Assembly (NCBI RefSeq): GCF_013423785.1
Contig: NZ_CP058952.1
Span: forward strand, 2,259,665-2,323,664
Direction: 5' to 3'
Origin: Chitinibacter fontanus
GTDB taxonomy: Bacteria; Pseudomonadota; Gammaproteobacteria; Burkholderiales; Chitinibacteraceae
DNA length: 64,000 nt
Shown: one piece after another, positions 51,856 to 61,140 of the stretch
Position numbering within the stretch: position 1 is the stretch's first letter
Layout of the letters: each line of letters starts with the position of its first letter
Translations under genes and position numbers: made by a program
Notes under the pieces: generated by a model
What the model was told of the DNA's origin: nothing
The model's input: the letters and a program-made list of their open reading frames with translations, nothing else
The model's database searches: none

Positions 51856-53325
51856 TTAGTTACGCCAGAACGCGCTGGTAAATAAGATCAGCACCGAAAA
51901 AATTTCCAAACGACCAAGTAACATGGTGAAACTGCATACCCAAGTTTGGAAGTCGGTCAGTACGCCATAATTACTGGCGGGGCCAACGACACCCAAGCCT
52001 GGGCCTGCATTGTTGATGCAAGCGATAATGGCCGAAAAACTGCTGAGAAAATCTAGCCCCGATAGTAGCAGCACGAAGGTCAGCCCGACGATGCTGGCAA
52101 AATAGATAAACACAAAGCCCATTACCGAGAACAGCACCGAGTTGGGCACAATCTGCCCATTGACGCGCAGTGGATGTACGCCTTGTGGATGCAGCAAGCT
52201 CGACATTTGACGTGTTACTTCTCGCACCTGAATGATGGTGCGAATCATCTTAATCCCGCCGCCCGTCGAGCCAGCGCAGGCAGTGATACATGAGAGGAAC
52301 AGCATCACCAGTGGGACAAAAATAGGCCATTGGGCAAAATCGACGCTAGCAAAGCCGCTATCAGTCGCTAAAGACACCAGATTAAATGCCACATGACGTA
52401 CAGCTGTTAAATAGGCGGGGTAGGTGTTTTGCCAGTACAAATAGCCCGCGCAGGCCAAGATGCTGGTTATTAGCAGCAGCAGCATGGCTTTGAACTCACT
52501 GTCCTTCAGGTAAACCGACAATTTACGACCTGACAGCGCAAAATAATGGGTGGCAAAATTGGTGGCGGCCAGCACCATAAATACAATCAGAATGCCTTCG
52601 ACAACGGGCGAATTAAAGTACCCTACGCTGGCATCGTGCGTAGAAAAGCCGCCCAGACACATGGCGGCAAAGGCATGACATACCGCATCTAGCCAGCTCA
52701 CGCCGCCCAGATATTTCAGCAGTAGAGTGCAGACCAGAGTAAGCCCTGCGTAGATTAGCCATAAATTGCGTGCTGTTTCATGGATGCGCGGAGTGAGTTT
52801 GCTATCTTTAATCGGGCCAGGTGTTTCAGCTTTGAATAACTGCATACCCCCTACACCTAATAGCGGCAAAATGGCTACAGCCAATACGATGATACCCATA
52901 CCCCCTAGCCAGTTCAGCAGGTGTCGCCATAGATTAATCGAGGGTGGTAAGTGATCTAGCCCAGTGAATACCGTGGCACCGGTAGTGGTCAGCGCCGACA
53001 TGGTTTCAAAGTAGGCATCGGTAAAACTGGTTTGCGGGTTAAACAGCAGCAGGGGGACTGCGGCAACGGCGGGTAGCAAGCTCCAGACCCCAACGACCAA
53101 TACGAAACCATCACGCGAGCGCATTTCACGCTTGTATTTGTGGGTGAGTGCAATCGTGCTCAGGCTGACGATCAGCAAGCCAGTTAACGCGTCAACAAAT
53201 GGCCACAAACCCGCGTCGTTATTGAACCAGGCTACGCCAATCGGCACGATGATAGAGAGCGAGAACAGGGCTGATACACGGGCCAGTACATTGACCGTGG
53301 GCAGCAGGCGTTGTGACAGCGTCAT
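51856..53325 (-). CDS. trkH: Trk potassium uptake channel subunit TrkH
   Basis: A 489-residue inner membrane protein that forms the K+ pore of the Trk system. Pore-loop segments are visible: TTTGATVFTGLD, CLGGFSTHDAS, ATDSGFASVDF and NNAGPGLGVVG, one for each of the four repeats. About ten helices. It starts as TAATG overlapping the trkA stop by 1 nt, so translation is coupled and the two subunits are made together. Confidence 0.96.
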   Translation of the reverse strand: MTLSQRLLPTVNVLARVSALFSLSIIVPIGVAWFNNDAGLWPFVDALTGLLIVSLSTIALTHKYKREMRSRDGFVLVVGVWSLLPAVAAVPLLLFNPQTSFTDAYFETMSALTTTGATVFTGLDHLPPSINLWRHLLNWLGGMGIIVLAVAILPLLGVGGMQLFKAETPGPIKDSKLTPRIHETARNLWLIYAGLTLVCTLLLKYLGGVSWLDAVCHAFAAMCLGGFSTHDASVGYFNSPVVEGILIVFMVLAATNFATHYFALSGRKLSVYLKDSEFKAMLLLLITSILACAGYLYWQNTYPAYLTAVRHVAFNLVSLATDSGFASVDFAQWPIFVPLVMLFLSCITACAGSTGGGIKMIRTIIQVREVTRQMSSLLHPQGVHPLRVNGQIVPNSVLFSVMGFVFIYFASIVGLTFVLLLSGLDFLSSFSAIIACINNAGPGLGVVGPASNYGVLTDFQTWVCSFTMLLGRLEIFSVLILFTSAFWRN

Positions 53326-54701
53326 TAGAAGAACCCGATTTTCACAGCAAACAATTGCTCGATTTCACGAATGTGGCGCTTGTTATCAATAAAAACGATG
53401 ACGTGGTCTTCATTTTCAATCACGGTGTCGTGGTGCGCCATGATCACTTTTTCACCGCGAATCAGCGCAGCCAGATTGGCGCCTTGCGGGAGCTTGATTT
53501 CTTCGACCTTGCGACCGACAACGCGGGAGTTACTTCTATCTCCATGCGCAATTAACTCGATGGCTTCGGCCTCGCCACGGCGTAGGCTATGTACGGCCAC
53601 AATATCGCCTTGGCGCACATGAGCCAGCAATGCCCCGATGGTAGCTTGCGCTGGTGAAATGGCGACATCGATTTTGCCGCCTTGCAGTAGGTCTACGTAT
53701 CGTGAGCGATTGATAATCGCGACCACTTTACGTGCGCCCATTTGTTTGGCCAGCAAGGACGACATAATGTTGTCTTCATCGTCGGACGTTAGCGCCAAAA
53801 ATAAATCACAGCGATCAACCTGCTCATTGTCGAGCAAGTTTTCATCGGTGGCTTCACCACGCAGAATGAGGCATGCCGGTAACTGCTCAGCCAGCCATTG
53901 TGCTCGTTCGCGATTCACTTCAATGATTTTGACTTGGTAGTCGTTTTCCAGTGCTTTGGCTAAACGGTAGCCCACATTGCCACCGCCGCAAATCGTGATG
54001 CGTTTGATGGCGCGTTCGGTGGCACGCAATTGACCGATGACAGCGCGAATGTCTTTACGTGCGGCCAGGAAGAACACCTCGTCGCCTACGCTAAGAATGG
54101 TGCTGCCATCTGGTTGAATACGTTTGTTTTTGCGATAAATCGACACCACGCGGCAATCAATTTTGTCTAAATACTGCGCCAGCGTGGCTAGATCTTTGCC
54201 ATCCATATGTGCGCCAGCTTCAACCCGGACGGCCACCATTTTGGCGCGGCCATGGCCAAAATCGAGTACTTGCAAGGCTTCTGGTGTTTCCACTAGCCGC
54301 TTGAGTAAATCGGTGACAATTTGAGCGGGGGTAATAATGTGGTCAATGGCAAAGCCATCGGTATTAAATAGCTCAGGGCGGGCCAGTAAATCCTGATCAC
54401 GTATCCGTCCCAGCCGAGTTGGCACATTAAATAGTGTGTGAGCTATTTTACACGCCACCATATTAAGTTCGTCCGACGGGGTGACGGCCAGCAGTAGGTC
54501 TGCGTCAGCGGCTCCAGCATTGGTGAGAGTGGTCGGATTCGCGGCATAACCGACTAAGGTGCGCAGATCGAGCTTATCGGCTAAAGGCTGTAAATTATGC
54601 GGGTTCTCATCCACGATGGTGACGTTGTAGTTTTCGTGGACTAGTTGCTCGGCCACCGAAGTGCCAACCCGGCCTGCGCCGAGGATCAGGATATTGGGCA
54701 A
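53325..54701 (-). CDS. trkA: Trk system NAD-binding regulatory protein TrkA
   Basis: A 458-residue peripheral membrane protein that gates TrkH with NAD(H) and ATP. It has two RCK modules, each with a Rossmann motif (ILGAGRVG at about 5-12; ICGGGNVGYRLA near 235) and a TrkA-C tail. The start is TTG at 54701: a GGAG site (54708-54711) is 6 nt upstream and the length then equals that of E. coli TrkA as I recall it. The frame extends 13 codons upstream from another TTG but without a ribosome site. Transcribed after ntrX with a hairpin between. Confidence 0.95.
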   Translation of the reverse strand: MPNILILGAGRVGTSVAEQLVHENYNVTIVDENPHNLQPLADKLDLRTLVGYAANPTTLTNAGAADADLLLAVTPSDELNMVACKIAHTLFNVPTRLGRIRDQDLLARPELFNTDGFAIDHIITPAQIVTDLLKRLVETPEALQVLDFGHGRAKMVAVRVEAGAHMDGKDLATLAQYLDKIDCRVVSIYRKNKRIQPDGSTILSVGDEVFFLAARKDIRAVIGQLRATERAIKRITICGGGNVGYRLAKALENDYQVKIIEVNRERAQWLAEQLPACLILRGEATDENLLDNEQVDRCDLFLALTSDDEDNIMSSLLAKQMGARKVVAIINRSRYVDLLQGGKIDVAISPAQATIGALLAHVRQGDIVAVHSLRRGEAEAIELIAHGDRSNSRVVGRKVEEIKLPQGANLAALIRGEKVIMAHHDTVIENEDHVIVFIDNKRHIREIEQLFAVKIGFF

Positions 54702-54738
54702 TTTACACTCCAGCGTTAAATCAAGGGCAATGATGCAC

Positions 54739-54770
54739 AACGCCGACGAGGGGAGGGCTCGTCGGCGTTG
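54739..54770 (-). terminator. Long hairpin between ntrX and trkA
   Basis: AACGCCGACGAG and CTCGTCGGCGTT form a 12-bp stem around a short loop. On the minus strand it follows the ntrX stop by about 12 nt but has no T run, so it may weaken rather than end transcription, or stabilise the ntrX 3' end. Confidence 0.55.
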
Positions 54771-54781
54771 CTTAGGTTTTA

Positions 54782-56080
54782 TTACGCTTCTTCAAGGTTG
54801 CGTAATTTACGGGGCATTTGAATCCCCAGTTGCTTCAGTTTTCGATACAAATGGGTCCGCTCTAAGCCAATGCGCTCGGCTACTCGGCTCATATTGCCAT
54901 TTGATAGCTCGATCTGACGCTCCAGATAAAAGCGCTCAAACTGATCACGTGCTTCGCGCAGTGGCAAATCAAGATCAATCTGGGGCAACGGCATCGCTTG
55001 TTGAATCTCGGTGGTAGCCACTTGCGATTCGGGCGAGAGCTGCGCGAGCAGACGGCTCACTGGCAAAATATCAATATCACCATCACGACCAGTTAATGCC
55101 AAGCTTTTCACGACATTCGCCAGCTGATCGATATTGCCAGGCCAATCTTGTTGGCTAAGTAATTGCAGCGCTGATTTCGAAAAGCGCCGCACGCCTAGCT
55201 TGTTGGCTGCAACGGTTTGCGACAGCAGGTTTTCAGCCAGCGCTGGAATATCTTCAGCATGATCGCGCAGCGCAGGTACTGGCACGATGATTTGTGTCAA
55301 CTGGCGCAGTAATTCTGGCTCGATTTGACCTGTCAGTTGATCAAGCGGACGTGTAGATGCCGTTACCAAACGAATTTTATGCTTTTCCAACTTAGGGATC
55401 AGATTGAGCAAGCCGGTTTGAGCCTTGCGATCGAGCCATGCGATATCCCGTACAAAAATTGTGCCGCCCGCAGCGCGATTAAGCATATCTTGCGGTGGCA
55501 AAGCCAATTCTTCATTCGAGTTTGGTGCGACAAAGCCACCACCCGCGCGGGTGAGGTGACGAGCACACGCTTCAAAACCAGCGCCAGGTTCACCAGTTAA
55601 GATTAAAGGCAGGGACTGACTTGCAACTTGGTCAAGTGCCTCACGCAGCCCATTGATGGTGCTGCTATTGCCGAGGCTCTGCAGGCCCTGCGTCGGCTTT
55701 ACCGTGTTAGCAGGTTGGGCAAAAGCACGTTTAACCGCGGCCAACAACTTTTGCAGGCCAATAGGCTTTTCTAAAAAGTCGAGTGCACCGATGCGGGTTG
55801 CTTCCACGGCCGTATCAACGGTAGCGTGGCCAGACATCATGACGACTGGCATTGTTAGTTGACCATTGCGTGCCCATTCTTTGAGCAGGGTTACGCCATC
55901 GGTATCTGGCATCCAGATGTCGAGTAGCACGAGCTTAGGCTCGGCTTGGTTACGGTATTGGCGTGCAGCCTCAGCATTTTCAGCTAGTGCAACGCTATAC
56001 CCTTCATCCAGTAAGATCTCGGATAAAAGTTCGCGAATGCCAACTTCATCATCAACGATCAAAATTTCTTGATTAACCAC
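54782..56080 (-). CDS. ntrX: NtrX-type response regulator with degenerate AAA+ domain
   Basis: A 432-residue regulator: receiver domain (1-120; Asp54 in LLDIWMPD), an AAA+-like region (about 140-350) and a Fis-type helix-turn-helix (about 400-425, NMSRVAERIGLERTHLYRKL). The Walker A segment reads GEPGAGFE (163-170) instead of the usual GESGTGKE, and no GAFTGA loop is present, so sigma-54 activation is unlikely; it probably binds DNA as a conventional regulator. The start is GTG 56080 (GTG GTT AAT), overlapping the ntrY stop by 8 nt. Partner of NtrY; the pair controls respiration and nitrogen-oxide genes in relatives (family knowledge). Confidence 0.93.
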   Translation of the reverse strand: MVNQEILIVDDEVGIRELLSEILLDEGYSVALAENAEAARQYRNQAEPKLVLLDIWMPDTDGVTLLKEWARNGQLTMPVVMMSGHATVDTAVEATRIGALDFLEKPIGLQKLLAAVKRAFAQPANTVKPTQGLQSLGNSSTINGLREALDQVASQSLPLILTGEPGAGFEACARHLTRAGGGFVAPNSNEELALPPQDMLNRAAGGTIFVRDIAWLDRKAQTGLLNLIPKLEKHKIRLVTASTRPLDQLTGQIEPELLRQLTQIIVPVPALRDHAEDIPALAENLLSQTVAANKLGVRRFSKSALQLLSQQDWPGNIDQLANVVKSLALTGRDGDIDILPVSRLLAQLSPESQVATTEIQQAMPLPQIDLDLPLREARDQFERFYLERQIELSNGNMSRVAERIGLERTHLYRKLKQLGIQMPRKLRNLEEA

Positions 56081-58199
56081 TTATTGTTTCCTCCCAGAGC
56101 GGCAACTCGATCCGAACGTAAGCGCCTGTGGCATTGCCCACCTGAACTCGCCCGTGATGTTCTTCAATAATTTTTTTCACAATGGCCAAACCCAAGCCAG
56201 TTCCTTTGGTTTTTGAGGTGACATACGGCTCAAAAACACGCGGGAGCAGATCGGCTGGGAAGCCTTTGCCGCTATCTTCGATGTAAAGACGCGCCCATTT
56301 TTCGTCTTTTTCGAGAATAAGGCAAATCTGTTTTTCTTCGGCCTCTGCAATTGCGTCTTGCGCATTCTGCAGTAGGTTGTGAATAACTTGGCGTAAATGG
56401 GTTGCATCGCCATTGACCATGAGTGAATCGTGCACCCTAAATTCGCGCAGTACTGGGGCTGCTTCGTAGAGCACCAATACCTCTTTGACCAGCTCCATAA
56501 AATCGAGCGGTTTCTTTTTGCCAGAAGGTTTGCGGGCATAATCACGGAAGGCATCGACCATCTGTTTGAGTGCCGCAACCTGCTTGATAATGGTTTGGGT
56601 ATTACGGGTGAGAAACTCCGCGCCGGCTTGATCGAGCTTGTCGGCTAATTTGATTTCCATCCGTTCGGCGGAAAGTTGAATTGGCGTCAGCGGATTTTTA
56701 ATTTCGTGCGCTAAACGGCGCGCCACTTCGCCCCAGGCGGCATCCCGCTGAGCAGAAAGCAGCTCGGTAATATCATCGAATACCAGTACGTAGCCGTGCA
56801 GGTCTTCCGCATCATTAATGATTTGAGTTAGGCGGGTTCCGCGTACCAGTAGGACGCGTTTTTCATCGGCGAGATCAATTTGACGCTGCCAGACTTCATC
56901 TTCCGATAAAAAGCCATGAATGGTGTGAGCGGCAAAAGCGGTGAGCGCAGGGTAGCTTTCGTTCCAGCGTGAAAGTGGCTGCCCCATGATCCGGTCTGGG
57001 TCGAGCCCCAAGATGCGCAAGGCACTTTGATTGGCTGACTGCAATTGCCATTCTTCATCAAATGACAATACTCCGGCAGACAGCGAGCCTAAGATCGCCT
57101 CCACATACGCTTTGGCTTCGGCTTGCTCGGCCTGATTTTCTTCCAGCTTGTCGCGTGCATCAGCAAGCTGGCGCGTCATGCGGTTAAACGAGTGCGTCAA
57201 TATTCCCAACTCGTCGCGGCTAATAACCGGATGCTGCTGGGTGAAGTCGCCCTGTGCAACTGCGCGTGTCCCTGCGGCCAATACACCAAGTGGGGCGGCA
57301 AGTTTGTCGGAGAGATAGATGGCTAAGGCTAGGGCTCCCAATAGCGCAATGGTCAGGGCAATCGTTAAGGTCAGGCTGTAAATAATTTTAAGCCCTTGTC
57401 GAGACTGGGCAAGCTGTTTGTAGTCACTGCGTACCTGCTCCACTAGCTCGGCATCTTGTGCCAATTGTGCGGGTACAGGTTGCATTAGCTGCAGCAATCT
57501 AGTCCGATGACCAAAGTCGCCGTCCGGCATCGGGACAATAACGCGCATCATCAGCGCATTGGCGTCCGATTTTTCAATCCCCTTATAGCCACCGCGTAGC
57601 GCTTCACGAACTAGCTCTCGGGTGGGTAGTTGCGGGATTAAGGTCGCATTTTCATTGCCAATGTGCGCATAAAGCTGGTTATTGTCATCAAATAGCGTGA
57701 CTTCCTGTACGCCAGTTTGTTCGCGCAACTTGGAAAGCCTAGGTAGTAATGAGCTGGCAGAATTGTCGTGCACATCCCAGGCAATAACACTTGCTTTGCG
57801 TTCCAATTCATCAAGCTGAAAATCAATCGCATTGCGGCCTAGATTTAAGCCGCGATCGAGCGCATTGTCGACCCGAACGTCGAACCAGGCCTCGATTGAG
57901 CGGTTTAAAAACTGTACCGATAAGGTGTAAACCAGCGCACCGGGTAGCACCGCGACCAATGCAAACATCAGAACCATGCGTAATGTGAGTCGCGAACCAA
58001 ATACTTTACGTTTTACTCGTTTAATCAGCCGAGTTAGGCGAGTGCCAACCAGTGCCGCCATACCAAGCAATAGTGCGATATTTAAGCCCAGCACCAAGCC
58101 GTAATAGTTGGAAAAATGCGAGGTATTACCAGATACCGACGCCAGCAAAAACAGCAATACCGTGGCCAAGCAGCCAATCACAAGTAGCCAACGTTTCAC
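56073..58199 (-). CDS. ntrY: NtrY-type membrane sensor histidine kinase
   Basis: A 708-residue sensor. Two N-terminal helices (about 3-22, 34-55) and a third near 75-95 lead to a periplasmic region (about 95-270). Then come a helix (about 280-302), HAMP (303-355), a PAS domain (about 370-470), HisKA with His498 in RRLAHEIKNPLTPIQLSAE and the ATPase domain (NLLQNAQDAIAEAE, DSGKGFP, KTKGTGLGLAIV). The start is GTG at 58199, overlapping the DUF4390 stop as GTGA. With ntrX it forms a coupled pair inside the operon. Confidence 0.95.
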   Translation of the reverse strand: MKRWLLVIGCLATVLLFLLASVSGNTSHFSNYYGLVLGLNIALLLGMAALVGTRLTRLIKRVKRKVFGSRLTLRMVLMFALVAVLPGALVYTLSVQFLNRSIEAWFDVRVDNALDRGLNLGRNAIDFQLDELERKASVIAWDVHDNSASSLLPRLSKLREQTGVQEVTLFDDNNQLYAHIGNENATLIPQLPTRELVREALRGGYKGIEKSDANALMMRVIVPMPDGDFGHRTRLLQLMQPVPAQLAQDAELVEQVRSDYKQLAQSRQGLKIIYSLTLTIALTIALLGALALAIYLSDKLAAPLGVLAAGTRAVAQGDFTQQHPVISRDELGILTHSFNRMTRQLADARDKLEENQAEQAEAKAYVEAILGSLSAGVLSFDEEWQLQSANQSALRILGLDPDRIMGQPLSRWNESYPALTAFAAHTIHGFLSEDEVWQRQIDLADEKRVLLVRGTRLTQIINDAEDLHGYVLVFDDITELLSAQRDAAWGEVARRLAHEIKNPLTPIQLSAERMEIKLADKLDQAGAEFLTRNTQTIIKQVAALKQMVDAFRDYARKPSGKKKPLDFMELVKEVLVLYEAAPVLREFRVHDSLMVNGDATHLRQVIHNLLQNAQDAIAEAEEKQICLILEKDEKWARLYIEDSGKGFPADLLPRVFEPYVTSKTKGTGLGLAIVKKIIEEHHGRVQVGNATGAYVRIELPLWEETISG

Positions 58200-58783
58200 T
58201 GCGTGGCCTCCGTATCTACGGGCTTACGTAACAGCAGATCTGTCCAGCTTGATTCTAATTGCCAATTGGCATTACCAAGATTGCTTAGTTGATAGGCTTT
58301 TGGCAATTGCGAGCCATCTAGGCGCAGGCGAATTCGTCCAGCAAAATCCTCAGCGTCGATATTGCTGTTTTCTAGCACTGACCAGTTTTTTAGCTGCCCA
58401 AGTGCAGAAAGTGCTTCTTCTAGGCTGTTAAAGTGCCGAGTTACACTGGTGGTTGCAACTCGATATTGTTTGGTTAGTGGCTGATAGCTGAGTTTCAGGG
58501 TGAGGTGGGCATTGGGGCCAAAGCCTTCTGCTACTTGGCGATACCAAGCGTAGATTCTGGGCTTGGTGAGCTTGAACTCATAAATGAATGGTAGGGTTAG
58601 TCCGTTTCGTAGTGCTTCTTCTAAATCGCTGTTGAGTATGACATTGTATTTGGCGAAGAGCTCAACTTGCTGTGGCGTCACTTCGGCTTCGGCCTTTACG
58701 CTTTTTATTTGAGCGGCATGGCATTGCAATGCAATAAGCAATAGCACGCAGGCGCCTATTAGGCGCCAACCGCTTAAAGCCAT
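58196..58783 (-). CDS. DUF4390 exported protein
   Basis: A 195-residue protein of the DUF4390 family, usually found next to ntrY in Betaproteobacteria. A signal peptide of about 23 residues (GWRLIGACVLLLIALQCHA) is followed by a beta-rich periplasmic domain (VTPQQVELFAKYNVILNSDLEEALRNG, KLTKPRIYAWYRQVAEGF). Function unknown; its position suggests a partner of NtrY sensing (inference). ATG 58783 is chosen as the start of the signal peptide; three upstream Met codons would overlap rsmB. The stop overlaps the ntrY start. Confidence 0.88.
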   Translation of the reverse strand: MALSGWRLIGACVLLLIALQCHAAQIKSVKAEAEVTPQQVELFAKYNVILNSDLEEALRNGLTLPFIYEFKLTKPRIYAWYRQVAEGFGPNAHLTLKLSYQPLTKQYRVATTSVTRHFNSLEEALSALGQLKNWSVLENSNIDAEDFAGRIRLRLDGSQLPKAYQLSNLGNANWQLESSWTDLLLRKPVDTEATQ

Positions 58784-58787
58784 GAAT

Positions 58788-60074
58788 TTAAATGGCTTTG
58801 GTAAATAGTGCGTAAAAGAAACCATCATGCTCAGAATTCGGTAATAGCTGGCCGTCAATTAAGTCAGCTGGAATATGCTCGGAACTTAGCGCCTCACGCC
58901 GTGCATCGGGGTGACGGCGGGCAAAGGCTTCGGCGGATAGTCGGTTTTCTGCCGGAAACACCGAGCACGTAGCGTACAGTAGTTTGCCGCCTGACGCTAC
59001 GAGTGGCCAAAGCTGATCTAGCATTTTTTCTTGTTGACGGGAGAATTCAGCAAAGTCTTCGGGGCGGCGCAGCCATTTGATATCTGGATGGCGGCGTGCG
59101 ACACCGGTGGCCGAGCAAGGTACGTCAGCCAGAATGCGATCAAACTGCTGGCCATCCCACCAAGCTGCTGGGTTGCTAGCATCGGCAGTCATTACGGTTG
59201 CGCGTAAATTGAGCCGCGCCAGATTGTCATCGACGCGCTTGAGACGGCCTGAATCGGCATCAATCGCGGTGAGTGCGATATCCGCCAGCTCCAGTAGATG
59301 ACCACTTTTGCCACCCGGAGCGGCGCACGCATCCAGTACCCGCATGCCATCTTTGACATCAAGTAAATGCGCAGCGGCTTGTGCACCCCAGTCTTGTACC
59401 GACACCCAACCATCAAAGAAATGCGGTAAGGCATCGACCGACTGGGCTTTTTCGAGCTGAATGCTAAAGTCACTGAGGCGACGAGCGGCAATGCCACGCT
59501 CGCTCAAGAGCGCTAGGTATTGCTCGGCATTGCTATGGCGGCGATTTACACGCAGCGTCATTGGCGGGTGCTGATTATTCGCCTGCAAAATTTGCTGCCA
59601 CTGCTTGGGGTAGGCGTTTTTCATTTCGGTCATCCACCATTTCGGGTGGTTGAACTTGGCGCGTTCATTTTTTTGCGCGGCAGCCACTAGCTCATCTTTT
59701 TGGCGCAAAAAGCTGCGTAATACTGCATTAACCAGCCCTTTGCCTTTACCCTGACCAATCTTGGCCGCCACATTGACTGCGTGATCAACCACCGCATGCG
59801 CGCCCGCACGCGTGAATTGCAATTGATACAGCGTGGTGAGCAGCAGCACTTTGAGCTCTAGCTCTTTCAGCGGTTTACTGGCTAACGTATTGAGCAGCGC
59901 TTCCAATAGGCCTAAATGACGCAAGGTGCCGTAGGCGATGTCTTGCACCGCACCGCGTTGCTGGGGCGTAATATTTGGATTTTGGCGCCAAGTGGTACTC
60001 AGGGCTTCGGTCAGATTTTGGCCTGAGAGCACCGCAAAAACGGTTTCACAGGCGAGGGTTTGCGTGAGTAACAT
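58788..60074 (-). CDS. rsmB: 16S rRNA (cytosine-967-C5)-methyltransferase
   Basis: A 428-residue enzyme. The N-terminal NusB-like RNA-binding domain (about 1-135; GAVQDIAYGTLRHLG, AHAVVDHAVNVAA) is followed by a SAM-dependent RsmB/NOL1 domain with DACAAPGGKSGHLLELA, the two catalytic cysteines in DVPCSATGVARRHPDI and ATCSVFPAEN. Methylates C967 of 16S rRNA in the cytoplasm. ATG 60074. Its 3' end leads into DUF4390 (4-nt gap). The 49-nt repeat copy 10 lies just upstream. Confidence 0.96.
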   Translation of the reverse strand: MLLTQTLACETVFAVLSGQNLTEALSTTWRQNPNITPQQRGAVQDIAYGTLRHLGLLEALLNTLASKPLKELELKVLLLTTLYQLQFTRAGAHAVVDHAVNVAAKIGQGKGKGLVNAVLRSFLRQKDELVAAAQKNERAKFNHPKWWMTEMKNAYPKQWQQILQANNQHPPMTLRVNRRHSNAEQYLALLSERGIAARRLSDFSIQLEKAQSVDALPHFFDGWVSVQDWGAQAAAHLLDVKDGMRVLDACAAPGGKSGHLLELADIALTAIDADSGRLKRVDDNLARLNLRATVMTADASNPAAWWDGQQFDRILADVPCSATGVARRHPDIKWLRRPEDFAEFSRQQEKMLDQLWPLVASGGKLLYATCSVFPAENRLSAEAFARRHPDARREALSSEHIPADLIDGQLLPNSEHDGFFYALFTKAI

Positions 60075-60092
60075 TCAGACATCCGGTTGCTT

Positions 60093-60141
60093 GGGTATGT
60101 TGATAAGGCTTAATAATGATCTGCTTTTGATCAATATACCC
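60093..60141. repeat. 49-nt inverted repeat, copy 10
   Basis: GGGTATGTTGATAAGGC (60093-60109) against TTTTGATCAATATACCC (60125-60141): twelve consecutive pairs from the ends, including one G-T, plus partial pairing inside; one of the best copies. It lies 16 nt downstream of the fmt stop and 18 nt upstream of the rsmB start on the minus strand, inside a presumed operon. Confidence 0.8.
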
Positions 60142-60157
60142 TTCTTGATTGTATTGC

Positions 60158-61084
60158 TTACTGGCCGAAAAATTGACCAACGCTTAATTCATTACCGGCC
60201 AAAAATGCCTGCGCACCCAGTCGTTTGCCACCGGCTTTTTGTAATTCAGTAATCCGCAGCGCGCCGTGGCCGCAGGCCACCACTATGGCTTCTTTTTCTA
60301 ACGCTAGAATCTGACCTGCTTGGCCTTGCCTGTCGCACGCACTGGCTTGCCAGATTTTGATTGCCACGCCTTGCAAGCTGGTTTGTGCGCTGGGGAAGGG
60401 GTTAAAGGCACGGATCATGCGATCCAGTTGCTTGGCGTCTTGCTGCCAGTCGATCTGTGCTTCTTCTTTTTTGAGCTTTTCGGCGTAAGTGACGCCTTGC
60501 TCGGGCTGAGTCTGACGATGGGCTTGTAAGTGCGGTAGATCAGCCAGCGCAGCGACGATGGCTTGCGCGCCTTGAACGGCTAATTTGTCGTGCAGACTAG
60601 TCGCGTTATCGGTGGCTTCAATGGCGGTGCGGTGAATCGACAGCATGTCGCCGGTATCGAGGCCGGCATCCATTTGCATAATCGTAATGCCCGTTTCGGC
60701 ATCCCCGGCCAAGATAGCGCGCTGAATCGGCGCTGCACCACGCCAGCGTGGCAGTAGCGAGGCATGAATATTTAGGCAGCCCAAACGTGGCAAATTAAGC
60801 ACCGCTTGCGGGAGTATGATGCCATAGGCAGCAACCACCATGACGTCTGCCTCAATACCCTGTAGTGGCGCTTGCTGCTCAGCCGTACGTAGCTTCTCTG
60901 GTTGATACACTGGAATCTGGTTGGCAATGGCGACTTCTTTCACTGCAGAGGCCGTGAGCTTCATGCCGCGCCCACTTGGGCGATCTGGCTGAGTTAACAC
61001 TAAGACTATTTCATGGCCTGCATCAATTAAAGCTTGCAGTGCGCTGGCAGCAAAATCGGGCGTACCGGCAAAGATTATTTTCAT
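60158..61084 (-). CDS. fmt: Methionyl-tRNA formyltransferase
   Basis: Transfers formyl from 10-formyl-THF to initiator Met-tRNA. The 308 residues show KIIFAGTPDFAASALQALI, NIHASLLPRWRGAAPIQRAI (catalytic His-Asp region), and GDTGITIM-like AETGITIMQMDAGLDTGDML. The C-terminal domain (about 205-305) binds the tRNA. Follows def after 56 nt on the same strand, a universal bacterial pair. Confidence 0.98.
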   Translation of the reverse strand: MKIIFAGTPDFAASALQALIDAGHEIVLVLTQPDRPSGRGMKLTASAVKEVAIANQIPVYQPEKLRTAEQQAPLQGIEADVMVVAAYGIILPQAVLNLPRLGCLNIHASLLPRWRGAAPIQRAILAGDAETGITIMQMDAGLDTGDMLSIHRTAIEATDNATSLHDKLAVQGAQAIVAALADLPHLQAHRQTQPEQGVTYAEKLKKEEAQIDWQQDAKQLDRMIRAFNPFPSAQTSLQGVAIKIWQASACDRQGQAGQILALEKEAIVVACGHGALRITELQKAGGKRLGAQAFLAGNELSVGQFFGQ

Positions 61085-61140
61085 AAGTTCAATGACACTC
61101 GTTGTCGATCAAAAGTCGCAGGCTAATCGCCGGCAGGGAT

